7,640 nt of DNA from Alphaproteobacteria bacterium (lineage in GTDB: Bacteria > Pseudomonadota > Alphaproteobacteria > ATCC43930 > CGMCC-115725), in contig JASHRZ010000623.1 in NCBI GenBank assembly GCA_030037055.1, positions 1 to 7,640 of the forward strand. Reading direction: 5' to 3'. The stretch's first letter is position 1; each line of letters starts with the position of its first letter. The position numbers and the translations under genes were made by a program. This document shows, piece by piece, positions 1-7,100 of this stretch. The notes beneath the pieces are model-generated. The model saw only the letters and a list, made by a program, of their open reading frames with translations. It did no database searches and was not told the DNA's origin.

Positions 1-60
1 GGTACCGATTGCCGCCACGCCCTGCAACAGGTGGCGACGCGAGATCCCTGTGAAAGCCAT
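1..60 (-). CDS. Partial CDS: N-terminus of a Tat-exported protein
   Basis: Only the first 20 codons are in the window; the gene continues past the left edge. The translation is MAFTGISRRHLLQGVAAIGT. Residues 7-13 (SRRHLLQ) fit the twin-arginine S/T-R-R-x-F/L-L-K pattern and the hydrophobic h-region begins right after it, so the product should be exported folded by the Tat system or anchored in the membrane. The start is well supported: an AGGAGG Shine-Dalgarno sequence ends 5 nt before the ATG. The gene is divergent from the allophanate hydrolase gene, with 323 bp between the two starts. In proteobacteria, urea-carboxylase/allophanate-hydrolase loci often include an ABC-transporter substrate-binding protein, some with Tat signals, so a binding protein for a nitrogen compound is a reasonable guess. 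A Tat-exported oxidoreductase is equally compatible with the visible residues. Confidence 0.75.
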   Translation of the reverse strand, partial: MAFTGISRRHLLQGVAAIGT

Positions 61-65
61 CTTGT

Positions 66-71
66 CCTCCT
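66..71 (-). promoter_or_regulatory. Shine-Dalgarno site of the Tat-signal gene
   Basis: Read on the minus strand this is a full AGGAGG, 5 nt before the ATG at 60-58. It is the strongest ribosome binding site in the window, and it fixes the start of a gene of which only 20 codons are visible. Confidence 0.8.
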
Positions 72-137
72 CTGTTGTCGCGAGGACGCTCCCCTGAGGC
101 GGCGACCAGCATCCTTCCCTTCGCAAGCGCCATGCCA

Positions 138-178
138 ATTTGCGGCGCGAGGCGCGCGCCCTCCGCCGAGGCGCAAAT
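138..178. repeat. Imperfect GC-rich stem-loop in the divergent region
   Basis: ATTTGCG (138-144) is the exact reverse complement of CGCAAAT (172-178). A second, nested pairing is CGGCG (143-147) with CGCCG (164-168), then GAGG (149-152) with CCTC (160-163), closing a 7-nt loop; one C is bulged at 148. With this inner stem, ATTTG (138-142) can still pair with CAAAT (174-178), leaving AGGCG bulged. It lies 78-118 nt upstream of the Tat-gene start and more than 200 nt upstream of atzF. It has no following T-run, so it is not a classical intrinsic terminator. A leader structure or a protein-binding site is possible; its role is unknown. Confidence 0.45.
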
Positions 179-242
179 CGCCGGCGGCTCGCGGGGGCGC
201 TTGCTGTGGCGGAGGCGTGCCGCCGCCATGCAGCATTGGAAT

Positions 243-272
243 TTGGGTGGATTGGCGTAAGTCGCCTAAAAT
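243..272 (+). promoter_or_regulatory. Weak sigma70-like promoter candidate for atzF
   Basis: TTGGGT (243-248) and TAAAAT (267-272) are separated by 18 bp in one of the few A/T-rich patches of the region. The -10 element is reasonable and the -35 is poor. A transcript from here would have a leader of about 100 nt before the atzF ATG and would include the 16-bp palindrome at 338-353. Only the match to consensus supports it. Confidence 0.25.
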
Positions 273-337
273 AAAGGCAGGGATGCGTCCAATGCATGCA
301 ATGTCCCGCCAAAGCTGCGGCAGCCGAGGGGGCCGGC

Positions 338-353
338 CCAATCGGCCGATTGG
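338..353. promoter_or_regulatory. Perfect 16-bp palindrome upstream of atzF (candidate operator)
   Basis: CCAATCGGCCGATTGG is identical to its own reverse complement and ends 30 bp before the atzF start. A further half-like copy, ATCGGCC, follows at 355-361. Uninterrupted dyads of this length close to a start codon are typical of operators for dimeric regulators. The core ATCGGCCGAT recurs at 2714-2723 upstream of the unrecognised gene. The binding protein is unknown. Confidence 0.4.
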
Positions 354-383
354 CATCGGCCCTGCAAGGCAGTAAGCAGCGTC

Positions 384-2237
384 ATGCGCGACGCGGTCGA
401 GAGCGGGGGAGGGCGGTTGACGGCAAGCTTCGATCTCGGCAGCCTGAGGCGGCGCTTGCTCCTCGGCGAGCTTAGGACGGCGGCGCTGGTGGAGGATGTC
501 CTCGCGCGAATCGCCGCCGCCGGCGACGACAGGGTGTGGATCGCACGGGTTCCCGCCGAGACGCTGCGCGAGCGTGCCGCGGCGCTCGACGAAGCGGCGG
601 CGCGCGACCCCGGCCTTCCGGCGCGCTTGCCGCTCTTCGGCATCCCGTTCGCGGTCAAGGACAATATCGATGCCGCCGGCCTCACGACGACGGCGGGCTG
701 TCCGACCTTTGCCTATGAGCCGGCCGAGACCGCGCCATGCGTCGCCCGGCTGCTCGAGGCCGGGGCGTTGCTGGTCGGCAAGACCAATCTCGACCAGTTC
801 GCCACCGGCCTGGTCGGCACGCGCTCGCCCTATGGAGTGGCGCGCAACCCCTTCGATGCGCGCTACATCCCCGGCGGCTCGAGCTCGGGCTCGGCGGTGG
901 CGGTGGCGTCGGGACTGGTCAGCTTCGCGCTCGGCACCGACACGGCCGGCTCCGGCCGCGTGCCGGCGGCGTTCAACAATATCGTCGGGCTGAAACCGAC
1001 GCGCGGGCGCATCAGCACGCGCGGCGTCGTGCCCGCCTGCCGCTCGCTCGACTGCGTGTCGATCTTCGCCCTCGGTTGCGAGGATGCGGCGACGGTAATG
1101 GCGGTGTGCGGCGTCTATGACGCGGCCGATCCCTTTGCCCGCCGGGCTCCGCCGGAGACGGCGCTGGCGCGGCCCTTCCGCTTCGCCGTCCCGCGCGCCG
1201 CCGATCTCGATTTCGCCGGCAATGACGACGCGCCCGCGCTCTTCGAGCGCGCCGCCGCCGCGCTCGAGGCGCTCGGCGGCGAGCGAATCGAGACGGATCT
1301 CGCGCCTTTCCTCGAAGCGGCGGCGATGCTTTATGGCGGCCCCTGGGTGGCGGAGCGGCTCGCCGCGGTCGAGACGCTCTATCAGCGCTCGCCCGAGGCG
1401 CTGCTGCCGGTGACGCGCCAGATCATCGCCACCGGCGCGCGTCACAGCGCGGTCGATGCCTTCAAGGCGAGCTACCGGCTTGCCGCGCTGCGGCGCGAGA
1501 GCGAGGCGCTGTGGCAGAAAGCCGAGCTGCTGCTGGTGCCGACCGCCGGCACGATCTACAGCCTCGCGGAGATCGAAGCCGATCCGATCGGCCTCAACAC
1601 GACGCTCGGCCGCTACACCAATTTCGTCAATCTCTTCGACCTCGCGGCTCTGGCGCTTCCCGCGGGCTTCCGCCGCGACGGGCTGCCCTTCGGCGTGAGC
1701 CTCATCGCGCCCGCCTTCGGCGAGGCGGCGCTCTGCGCGCTGGGCGATGCTTATCAGCGCCGGCTCGACCTGCCTCTGGGCGCCACGCCGCATCGCCTGC
1801 CGCCGTCGGATCGGGCGGCGGCGGCGCCGAGGGAGGGCCGCATCATTGTCGCCGTGGCAGGCGCGCATCTCTCCGGCATGCCGCTCAACGGCCGGCTGCT
1901 CGAGCTCGGCGCGAGCCTCGTCGAGCGGACGCAGACCGCGCCGGTTTACCGCATGTTCCGCCTCGAGGGCGAGCCGGCGCGCCCAGGGCTGTTGCGCGAC
2001 GGCGCGGGCGGCAGCGCCTTCGAGGTCGAGCTTTGGGCGATGAGCCCTGCTTCGCTCGGCACGCTGCTTGCCGAGACGCCGCCGCCGCTGTCGCTCGGCA
2101 CCGTGCTGCTCGGCGACGGGCGCGCGGTGAAGGGTTTCCTCTGCGAGGCGGCGGCGGCGCGCACCGCCGAGGATATCTCCACCTTTGGCGGCTGGCGCGA
2201 ATTCCTGAGCCTGCGGCCGAGGGCAAGCATCGAATAG
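384..2237 (+). CDS. atzF: Allophanate hydrolase (EC 3.5.1.54)
   Basis: This 617-residue cytosolic enzyme should hydrolyse allophanate (urea-1-carboxylate) to ammonia and CO2, the second step of the ATP-dependent urea carboxylase route, also used downstream of cyanurate/biuret breakdown. Residues about 20-465 form the amidase-signature domain. The Lys/cis-Ser/Ser triad is visible as K92 (in FAVKDN), S166 (in GGSSSGS) and nucleophile S190 (in DTAGSGR). Their spacing matches the family (98 residues from Lys to Ser, 24 between the serines). YTNFVNLFDLAALALPAG (411-428) is typical of the allophanate hydrolase branch. Residues about 486-610 form the C-terminal domain, with GAHLSGMPLN (493-502), TAPVYRMFRL (518-527), LGTVLLGDGRAVKGFLCE (571-588) and FGGWREF (601-607). 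In the Kluyveromyces enzyme this domain decarboxylates the N-carboxycarbamate product, and H495 may match its key His. Length is normal and nothing is broken. ATG 384 has only a weak ribosome site, so a slightly different start is possible. Urea carboxylase is not in the window. Confidence 0.95.
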   Translation: MRDAVESGGGRLTASFDLGSLRRRLLLGELRTAALVEDVLARIAAAGDDRVWIARVPAETLRERAAALDEAAARDPGLPARLPLFGIPFAVKDNIDAAGLTTTAGCPTFAYEPAETAPCVARLLEAGALLVGKTNLDQFATGLVGTRSPYGVARNPFDARYIPGGSSSGSAVAVASGLVSFALGTDTAGSGRVPAAFNNIVGLKPTRGRISTRGVVPACRSLDCVSIFALGCEDAATVMAVCGVYDAADPFARRAPPETALARPFRFAVPRAADLDFAGNDDAPALFERAAAALEALGGERIETDLAPFLEAAAMLYGGPWVAERLAAVETLYQRSPEALLPVTRQIIATGARHSAVDAFKASYRLAALRRESEALWQKAELLLVPTAGTIYSLAEIEADPIGLNTTLGRYTNFVNLFDLAALALPAGFRRDGLPFGVSLIAPAFGEAALCALGDAYQRRLDLPLGATPHRLPPSDRAAAAPREGRIIVAVAGAHLSGMPLNGRLLELGASLVERTQTAPVYRMFRLEGEPARPGLLRDGAGGSAFEVELWAMSPASLGTLLAETPPPLSLGTVLLGDGRAVKGFLCEAAAARTAEDISTFGGWREFLSLRPRASIE

Positions 2238-2253
2238 CCGAGGCGCGGCTATT
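2233..2253. terminator. Perfect inverted repeat at convergent gene ends (candidate two-way terminator)
   Basis: AATAGCCG (2233-2240) and CGGCTATT (2246-2253) are exact reverse complements around a 5-nt loop, AGGCG. The TAG stop of atzF (2235-2237) lies in one arm and the TAG stop of the minus-strand gene (2251-2249) sits symmetrically in the other. An 8-bp stem with A's before and T's after could act on transcripts from both sides. The T-run is only two bases in each direction, so it is a weak intrinsic terminator at best. Confidence 0.4.
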
Positions 2254-2677
2254 GGCGAAGGTGTGCAGGCGGCTGCGGGTTGTTGGCGGGATTGGTGTCG
2301 TGCTTGGAGAGGCGAGTGATCAAGGCGCCGCCGACCAACGGCCGCAACTCCGCTTCGAGCGCGTCGGCCGCTTTCCTGTCGTAGACTTCCTGACCATCGA
2401 CATAGACGGCAAACGATTTGAGGTACTTTGCCTTCTTTTCCGGCTGCTCGATCGTCGCCTTGGTCCAGGCATAAAGCGGATAGTTTCCGGTACCGCGTCT
2501 TTCAGCTTCGGCGACGTAGTCGGCAAAGGCATCGAACTGGCATTTGATCGTCGCATGATGCGCGGAAAGGATATCTGCCAGTGGTTTGAGCGCGCCATCG
2601 TGCGGATTGCGCCGCGCCCTTTCGGCAATCTCGTCGGCAAGCTCGATCCTTACCTGGTACTGCCATTGGCTGCTCAT
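2249..2677 (-). CDS. Conserved-looking protein of unknown function, 142 aa
   Basis: I do not recognise the family. The protein is small, soluble and highly charged, with no signal peptide or membrane segment. Visible layout: a strand-like start (WQYQVRIEL, residues 5-13); mainly helical charged sequence (14-62), including AHHATIKCQFDAF (39-51) with the only Cys (46); an aromatic patch NYPLYAWT (65-72); a strand-like KSFAVYVDGQEVYD (87-100); a helix (101-115); and a Pro/Asn-rich, probably disordered tail (125-142). The start is supported by GGAGG (2688-2684 on the minus strand) 6 nt before the ATG. Coding is also supported by balanced composition, unlike the Arg/Ala/Pro-rich overlapping frames. 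It lies 163 bp downstream of the adaptor gene on the same strand, so it may be read through from the efflux unit or have its own promoter. A palindrome lies 37 bp upstream of its start. It converges on atzF. Confidence 0.8.
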   Translation of the reverse strand: MSSQWQYQVRIELADEIAERARRNPHDGALKPLADILSAHHATIKCQFDAFADYVAEAERRGTGNYPLYAWTKATIEQPEKKAKYLKSFAVYVDGQEVYDRKAADALEAELRPLVGGALITRLSKHDTNPANNPQPPAHLRQ

Positions 2678-2683
2678 CCTTGA

Positions 2684-2688
2684 CCTCC
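2684..2688 (-). promoter_or_regulatory. Shine-Dalgarno site of the 142-aa gene
   Basis: Read on the minus strand this is GGAGG, 6 nt before the ATG at 2677-2675. It supports this start over the nearby out-of-frame ATG at 2690-2688, which overlaps the site itself. Confidence 0.7.
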
Positions 2689-2713
2689 ATCGGCCGTTGC
2701 GGCGGCGGCTCGG

Positions 2714-2723
2714 ATCGGCCGAT
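2714..2723. promoter_or_regulatory. 10-bp palindrome repeated from the atzF upstream region
   Basis: ATCGGCCGAT, a perfect palindrome, is identical to the centre of the 16-bp palindrome at 338-353. It lies in the 163-bp gap between the adaptor gene and the 142-aa gene, 36 bp upstream of the latter's start, about the same distance as the other copy is from atzF. A partial copy, ATCGGCCG, lies at 2689-2696. It is a candidate binding site for a shared regulator. I see no clear -10/-35 pair or strong terminator in the rest of the gap. Confidence 0.35.
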
Positions 2724-2840
2724 ATCGCCGAAACATCATCGGGCGCGATAGCCGGCGGCCTCGGCTTGCTTTCGGCAATTGGAGCCGCCGGGCGATCGAT
2801 GCTTGCTGGCTATACAGCCGTTCACCCGCCGCGCGCCGAG

Positions 2841-4130
2841 CTATTTGGTCGCGGCTTTCGCGTCCGGCGGCGGCGCTGCCACCTTGACTTGCTGGTCCTC
2901 CGCGATGTCCGCGGGAGGCGTGAGCGCGACGCGCTCGCCGCCTTGCAGGCCTTCGCGCAATTCGAGCGTCGTCCCATAATCGCGATAGACGCTGACATTG
3001 TGCAAGTGCACGCGACCCGCATCGTCGACGACTGCTACGCGCAGACCATTCCCATCGAACAGCAGCGCTTCGGCGGGAACGACCACGGTAGGTGCCGGAC
3101 GTGGAACGCCGAACTCCACGGTCACGTAAAGCCCCGACCGCAGCGCCCCGTCAGGGTTGGGCACATCGACTTCGGCCAGCATGGTCCGCGAGGCGGCATC
3201 GAGCGCCTCCGAATTGCGCGCCACCTTTCCTTCGAAGGTTCGATCCGGCAATTCCGGCACATGCACTTTGGCCGGCAACCCATCCTGCAATCCAACCGCC
3301 CCGCTCTGGGGCACGTTCACCTGCACCCGTACGACGTCGTCGCGCTGCACGGCGAACAAGGGGGTCCCGCCGCTGTCGGCTCTTACGAGGTCGCCATTGT
3401 CCACGTTGCGCGAGGTAATCACTCCATTGAACGGAGCCTCGACCTTTTCGTATTCCGTAAGCTGCAGCAGCCGCTGCACGGTCGCCTCTTGCGCCTTGAC
3501 ATTGGCCTCCGCCACCTTCACCCCGGCTTCGGCATTGGTCACGGCCGCAAGCTTCGAGGCGAGCCCAAGACGCGTGTTGTCCGCGTTCTGCTTGGTCTCC
3601 CAGCCCTGGTTCGCCAGCCGCAAGGTCCGCGCATTGGTCACATCGGCCAATGCCGCATCCGAGCGCGCCTGTTCGACCGCGGCGCGCGCCTGGTCCAGCG
3701 CGCCGCGCATTTGACTCAGCCTTGCCTGGGCCTCGGAGAGTTGATGGTCGAGATCGGGCGCCGCGATGCGGAGCAGCAGATCGCCGGCGCGCACGCGGCT
3801 GCCGATATCCACGCGCCGCTCGGCGACGTAGCCGGTCGCGCGCGCGAAGATCCGCGCCTGGTCGAAGGGCAGCACGGTGCCCGGAAGGCTCAACACGACC
3901 GGGCCGTGCTGTTCCCTGGCGATCGCGACCCGCAGCTCCGGGAGGAAATTGAGCGTCGCCTCCTGCGTCTCGATTGCCGCCTCATCCCGCTGCCAGCGCC
4001 CGTAGGCGCCCCAGACGAGCGCGCTCAGAAGCACAACCCCGACGACGAGGTACAAGCGACGCGACGGCGCGCGCACGTCGCTCAGCACGCGCTTCTCGCC
4101 TTTCGCGGGCAGCGGTTCGGTGACGTTCAT
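2841..4130 (-). CDS. RND efflux periplasmic adaptor (membrane fusion protein, HlyD/AcrA type)
   Basis: The 429-residue product should bridge the RND permease to an outer-membrane channel in the periplasm. Layout: cytosolic N-terminus (1-25); one membrane anchor (about 26-43, LYLVVGVVLLSALVWGAY) with no lipobox Cys; first half of the lipoyl-like domain (95-126, including GYVAERRVDIGSRVRAGD); a coiled-coil hairpin rich in Ala/Gln/Glu/Arg (127-225); second lipoyl half (228-262, APFNGVITSRNVDNGDLV); beta-barrel domain (about 265-340); and a membrane-proximal domain (345-418) with VVVPAEALL. Length is normal. The frame stays open another 26 codons upstream, but that stretch lies inside the permease gene. 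ATG 4130-4128 overlaps the permease stop as ATGA and has GGAG (4142-4139) 8 nt upstream, so I chose it. The overlap implies translational coupling and a fixed pairing with this permease. The substrate cannot be read from the sequence. Confidence 0.93.
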   Translation of the reverse strand: MNVTEPLPAKGEKRVLSDVRAPSRRLYLVVGVVLLSALVWGAYGRWQRDEAAIETQEATLNFLPELRVAIAREQHGPVVLSLPGTVLPFDQARIFARATGYVAERRVDIGSRVRAGDLLLRIAAPDLDHQLSEAQARLSQMRGALDQARAAVEQARSDAALADVTNARTLRLANQGWETKQNADNTRLGLASKLAAVTNAEAGVKVAEANVKAQEATVQRLLQLTEYEKVEAPFNGVITSRNVDNGDLVRADSGGTPLFAVQRDDVVRVQVNVPQSGAVGLQDGLPAKVHVPELPDRTFEGKVARNSEALDAASRTMLAEVDVPNPDGALRSGLYVTVEFGVPRPAPTVVVPAEALLFDGNGLRVAVVDDAGRVHLHNVSVYRDYGTTLELREGLQGGERVALTPPADIAEDQQVKVAAPPPDAKAATK

Positions 4131-7100
4131 ATGTAATTCTCCAGCGGCCTTACCTCGCCCCGCCGCAGCGCCGCGTAAAGGAACGGCACGAACAACAGGG
4201 TGGAACAAGTCCCGATAGCGATGCCGCCGAGAACCGCCCTGGCGAGGGCCGCATTCGCTTCGCTGCCATCGGCGAGCCCGAGCGACATCGGCAGCATGCC
4301 CACGAACATTGCGGCGGCCGTCATCAGCACCGGACGCAGCCGCGTCTGGCCGGCCATGATCGCCGCCTCCGCAGCCGAGCAGCCGGTCGCCTCGCGGTAT
4401 TCTCGGGCGAAAGTGACGAGCAGGATCGAGTTCGCCGACGCCACGCCAATGCTCATGATCGCGCCCATCAGCGAGGGAATGGAAAAGGTCGTCTGGGTAA
4501 TGAACAAGCTGCCGACGATGCCGCAGAAGGCGAGCGGCAAGGCGGCCAGCACGACGAACGGATCGCCCCAGTTCTGAAAGTTCACGACCATCAGCAGATA
4601 GACGAGCACCAGCGCGCCGATCAGCCCCAATCCGAGATGGAAGAAGGCATCGCTCTTGCTCTGTATCTGGCCGCGCAGCACGATCCGGTTGCCGGGTTTC
4701 AGCTGCTTCTGGAACTCCGGGAGAATTCGATCGAGGTCGGCCTCGACGGCGCCGAGATCGCGGTCCTGTACGTTGGCGTAGATGTCGAAGGTTCGCTGAA
4801 TATTGCTGTGCGTGATGAGCGTCTGCATCGACTCGCGCTTCAGCGTGGCGACGTTGGACAGCATTTCGAGCTTCGTGTCCTCGTTCCCGGAGAGCATCAG
4901 CGGCGTATTCTCAAGGTCGCTCATGCTGCTTAGGCGGTATTCGGGGGTCTGCACGGCCACCTGATAGGGAATCCCCGTCTTGGGATCGGCCCAGAAGTTC
5001 GGCGATACCTGGAAGCTGGAGCTTAGCGACGTGTTCATGTCGTTGGCGATCTGCTGTTCCGTCAAACCGAGCTGGGCCGCGCGCACGCGATCGACATTGA
5101 CGAAGAAGCTCGGGGAATCGACGATCTGGTGCAAGTGCACGTCGACGGCGCCTCGCACCGCCTTGACCCGCGGCAGGAGAGCGAGCGCGACGCGCCGGTT
5201 GTTCTCGGCGTCGTTGCCGACCACCTGCACGTCGATCGGTGCCGGGAGGCCGAAGTTCAAGATCTGCGTAATGATGTCCGCGGGCTGGAAATAGAAAGTC
5301 GCCGAGGGAAACCTTTCTCGAAGGGCCGCGCGCAAGTTGCGCATGTAAGCCGCGGCCGGCGCATGTCCCTCTTTGAGGCTGATGAGGATTTGGCCGTCGT
5401 TCATAGCGACGGTCGAACCATCATCGTATGACAAGTTGTAGTTGATCGCGGGCATGCCGATGTTGTCGAGAATGAGACCGAGATCGCGCGGCGGAATGAC
5501 GCGGCGGATCTCGTCCTCGACCGCCTGGAACAGCCGCTCGGTCTCTTCCACGCGCAATCCCGACGGGCCGCGCACATGCAAGCGGATCTGCCCGGCGCTG
5601 ATCTGGGGGAAATAGTCCTCACCGACGACAAATGTGAGGAAGCCGGCGCCCACGATCATGGTGCCCGCGATCAAGGCAGCGGCCATCCGGTGCGCCAAAA
5701 TCGCATGGAGCAGACCGACATAGGACCGGCGCAGCCGGTTGAAGCCGCGTTCGAAGCCGGCATGTATGCGGCCGAACAGGCCCGGCGATCCGGACTTCGC
5801 CTGGTCACCATGGGGCTCGCCATGCACGAGGAGGTCGATGAGGATCGGCACGAGCGTCCGCGAGAGCAGGTAGGAGGCGATCATGGCGAATACGACCGCC
5901 AGCGCCTGCGGCGTGAACAGAAACTTGGCCATGTCGGTCAGGAAGATGACCGAGATGAAGGCGGCGCAGATCGTGAGCGTGGAGATCAGGGTGGGTTTGG
6001 CGATCCCCGCCGCGCCCTCGACCACCGCCTGGCGAAATGGCCGACCCTCTTCGAACAGTCGGTAGGTGTTCTCGATCGCCACCGTCGCGTCGTCGACAAG
6101 CACGCCCACCGCAAGCGCCAGCCCGCCAAGGGTCATGAGGTTTATGGTTTCGCCCAGCGCGGCGAGCACGGCGAGCGAGCTCAGCACCGCCAGCGGAATC
6201 GAGACCAGAACAATCAAGGTGGAGCGCCAGGAGCCGAGGAAGGTGAAGATCATGAGCGCGGTGAGCCCGGCCGCGATCGCGCCCTCGCGCACCACGTCCG
6301 AGATCGCGTTGGACACGAAGACGGACTGGTCGAAGAGCTCCGTGAACTTCATGTCCGAGGGTGCCGCCGCCCTGATCTGCGGCAGCATCGACTTCACCAG
6401 GTTCACGACCGACAGCGTGGAGGCGTTGCCGTTCTTGAGGACGGTCTGCAGGACCGCGCGCCGGCCATCGGCGCGCACGATGTTCTGCTGCACGGCGAAG
6501 CCGTCCCGCACGTAGGCTACATCCTGCAGCAGCACCGGGGCGCCGTTGACGATCTTCACCGGTATGCGGCTCAACGTCTCGATCGCATCGGGCGATGAGT
6601 TCAGCCGGACGGGATATTGGGTGCTGCCAAGCTTGACGAGGCCGGAGGGGACGACAATGTTTTCGGCGGTCACGGCATTGGTCACATCCATCGGCGTGAG
6701 GCCGTGCGCCTGCAGTGCGTGCTGGTCGAGATCGACCATGATCTGTCGCTGCTTGCCGCCGAAAGGAACCGGCAAGGTCGCGCCCGGCAATTGCGTCAGC
6801 GTCTGGCGAACCCGATAGAGGCCGTAGTCGAACAATGCCTGCTCGCTCGACTTGTCCGAAGAAAGGGCCAACTGAATCACGGGCACCGAGGAGGCGTAGT
6901 AGCGCACCACCGTGGGCGGCTGGATGCCCGGCGGCATGACGGCGCGAATCCAGTTCACGGACGCGACGCATTGCGCGATGGCGAGATCGAGGTTCACGTC
7001 GGGCTGGAAATACACCTTGATGACGCTGACCCCGTACATCGTCTGGCTCTCGATGTTCTTGATGCCGTTGATGTTGTTCGAGAGCGAATACTCGGAGTAG

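Larger units (their letters stand above)
61..383. other. Divergent intergenic region (323 bp)
   Basis: This region separates the start of the minus-strand Tat-signal gene from the plus-strand atzF, so promoters for both should lie here. I see a hairpin-forming segment (138-178), short GC-rich inverted repeats (for example TGGCGG at 207-212 with CCGCCA at 223-228), one weak plus-strand promoter candidate (243-272) and a perfect 16-bp palindrome (338-353). Open frames crossing it are rich in Arg/Pro/Gly and Cys, lack family features and have no convincing ribosome binding site, so I read it as non-coding. I do not see the conserved elements of a guanidine (ykkC-type) riboswitch on either strand. 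Confidence 0.7.

Noticed and set aside
1..6. GGTACC (a KpnI site) exactly at the window edge, as a possible cloning junction
   Set aside because: It lies in frame within the Tat-signal gene with no sign of vector sequence, and another GGTACC occurs inside the 142-aa gene (about 2489). Probably incidental.
31..375. Small plus-strand open frames in the divergent region
   Set aside because: They begin inside or beside the Tat gene, read Arg/Pro/Gly/Cys-rich sequence and lack convincing ribosome sites.
61..383. Guanidine (ykkC-type) riboswitch upstream of the nitrogen genes
   Set aside because: Considered because such riboswitches often precede urea carboxylase/allophanate hydrolase loci, but their conserved elements are not visible on either strand.
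1511..2683. A 390-codon plus-strand frame overlapping atzF and the 142-aa gene
   Set aside because: Most of it is an out-of-frame copy of atzF with Arg/Ala-rich sequence; the amidase frame explains the region fully.
2586..4136. A 516-codon open frame on the plus strand, antisense to the adaptor gene
   Set aside because: It is rich in Arg, His and Gly with no domain. The opposite strand encodes a clear membrane fusion protein, and long antisense frames are expected in GC-rich genes.
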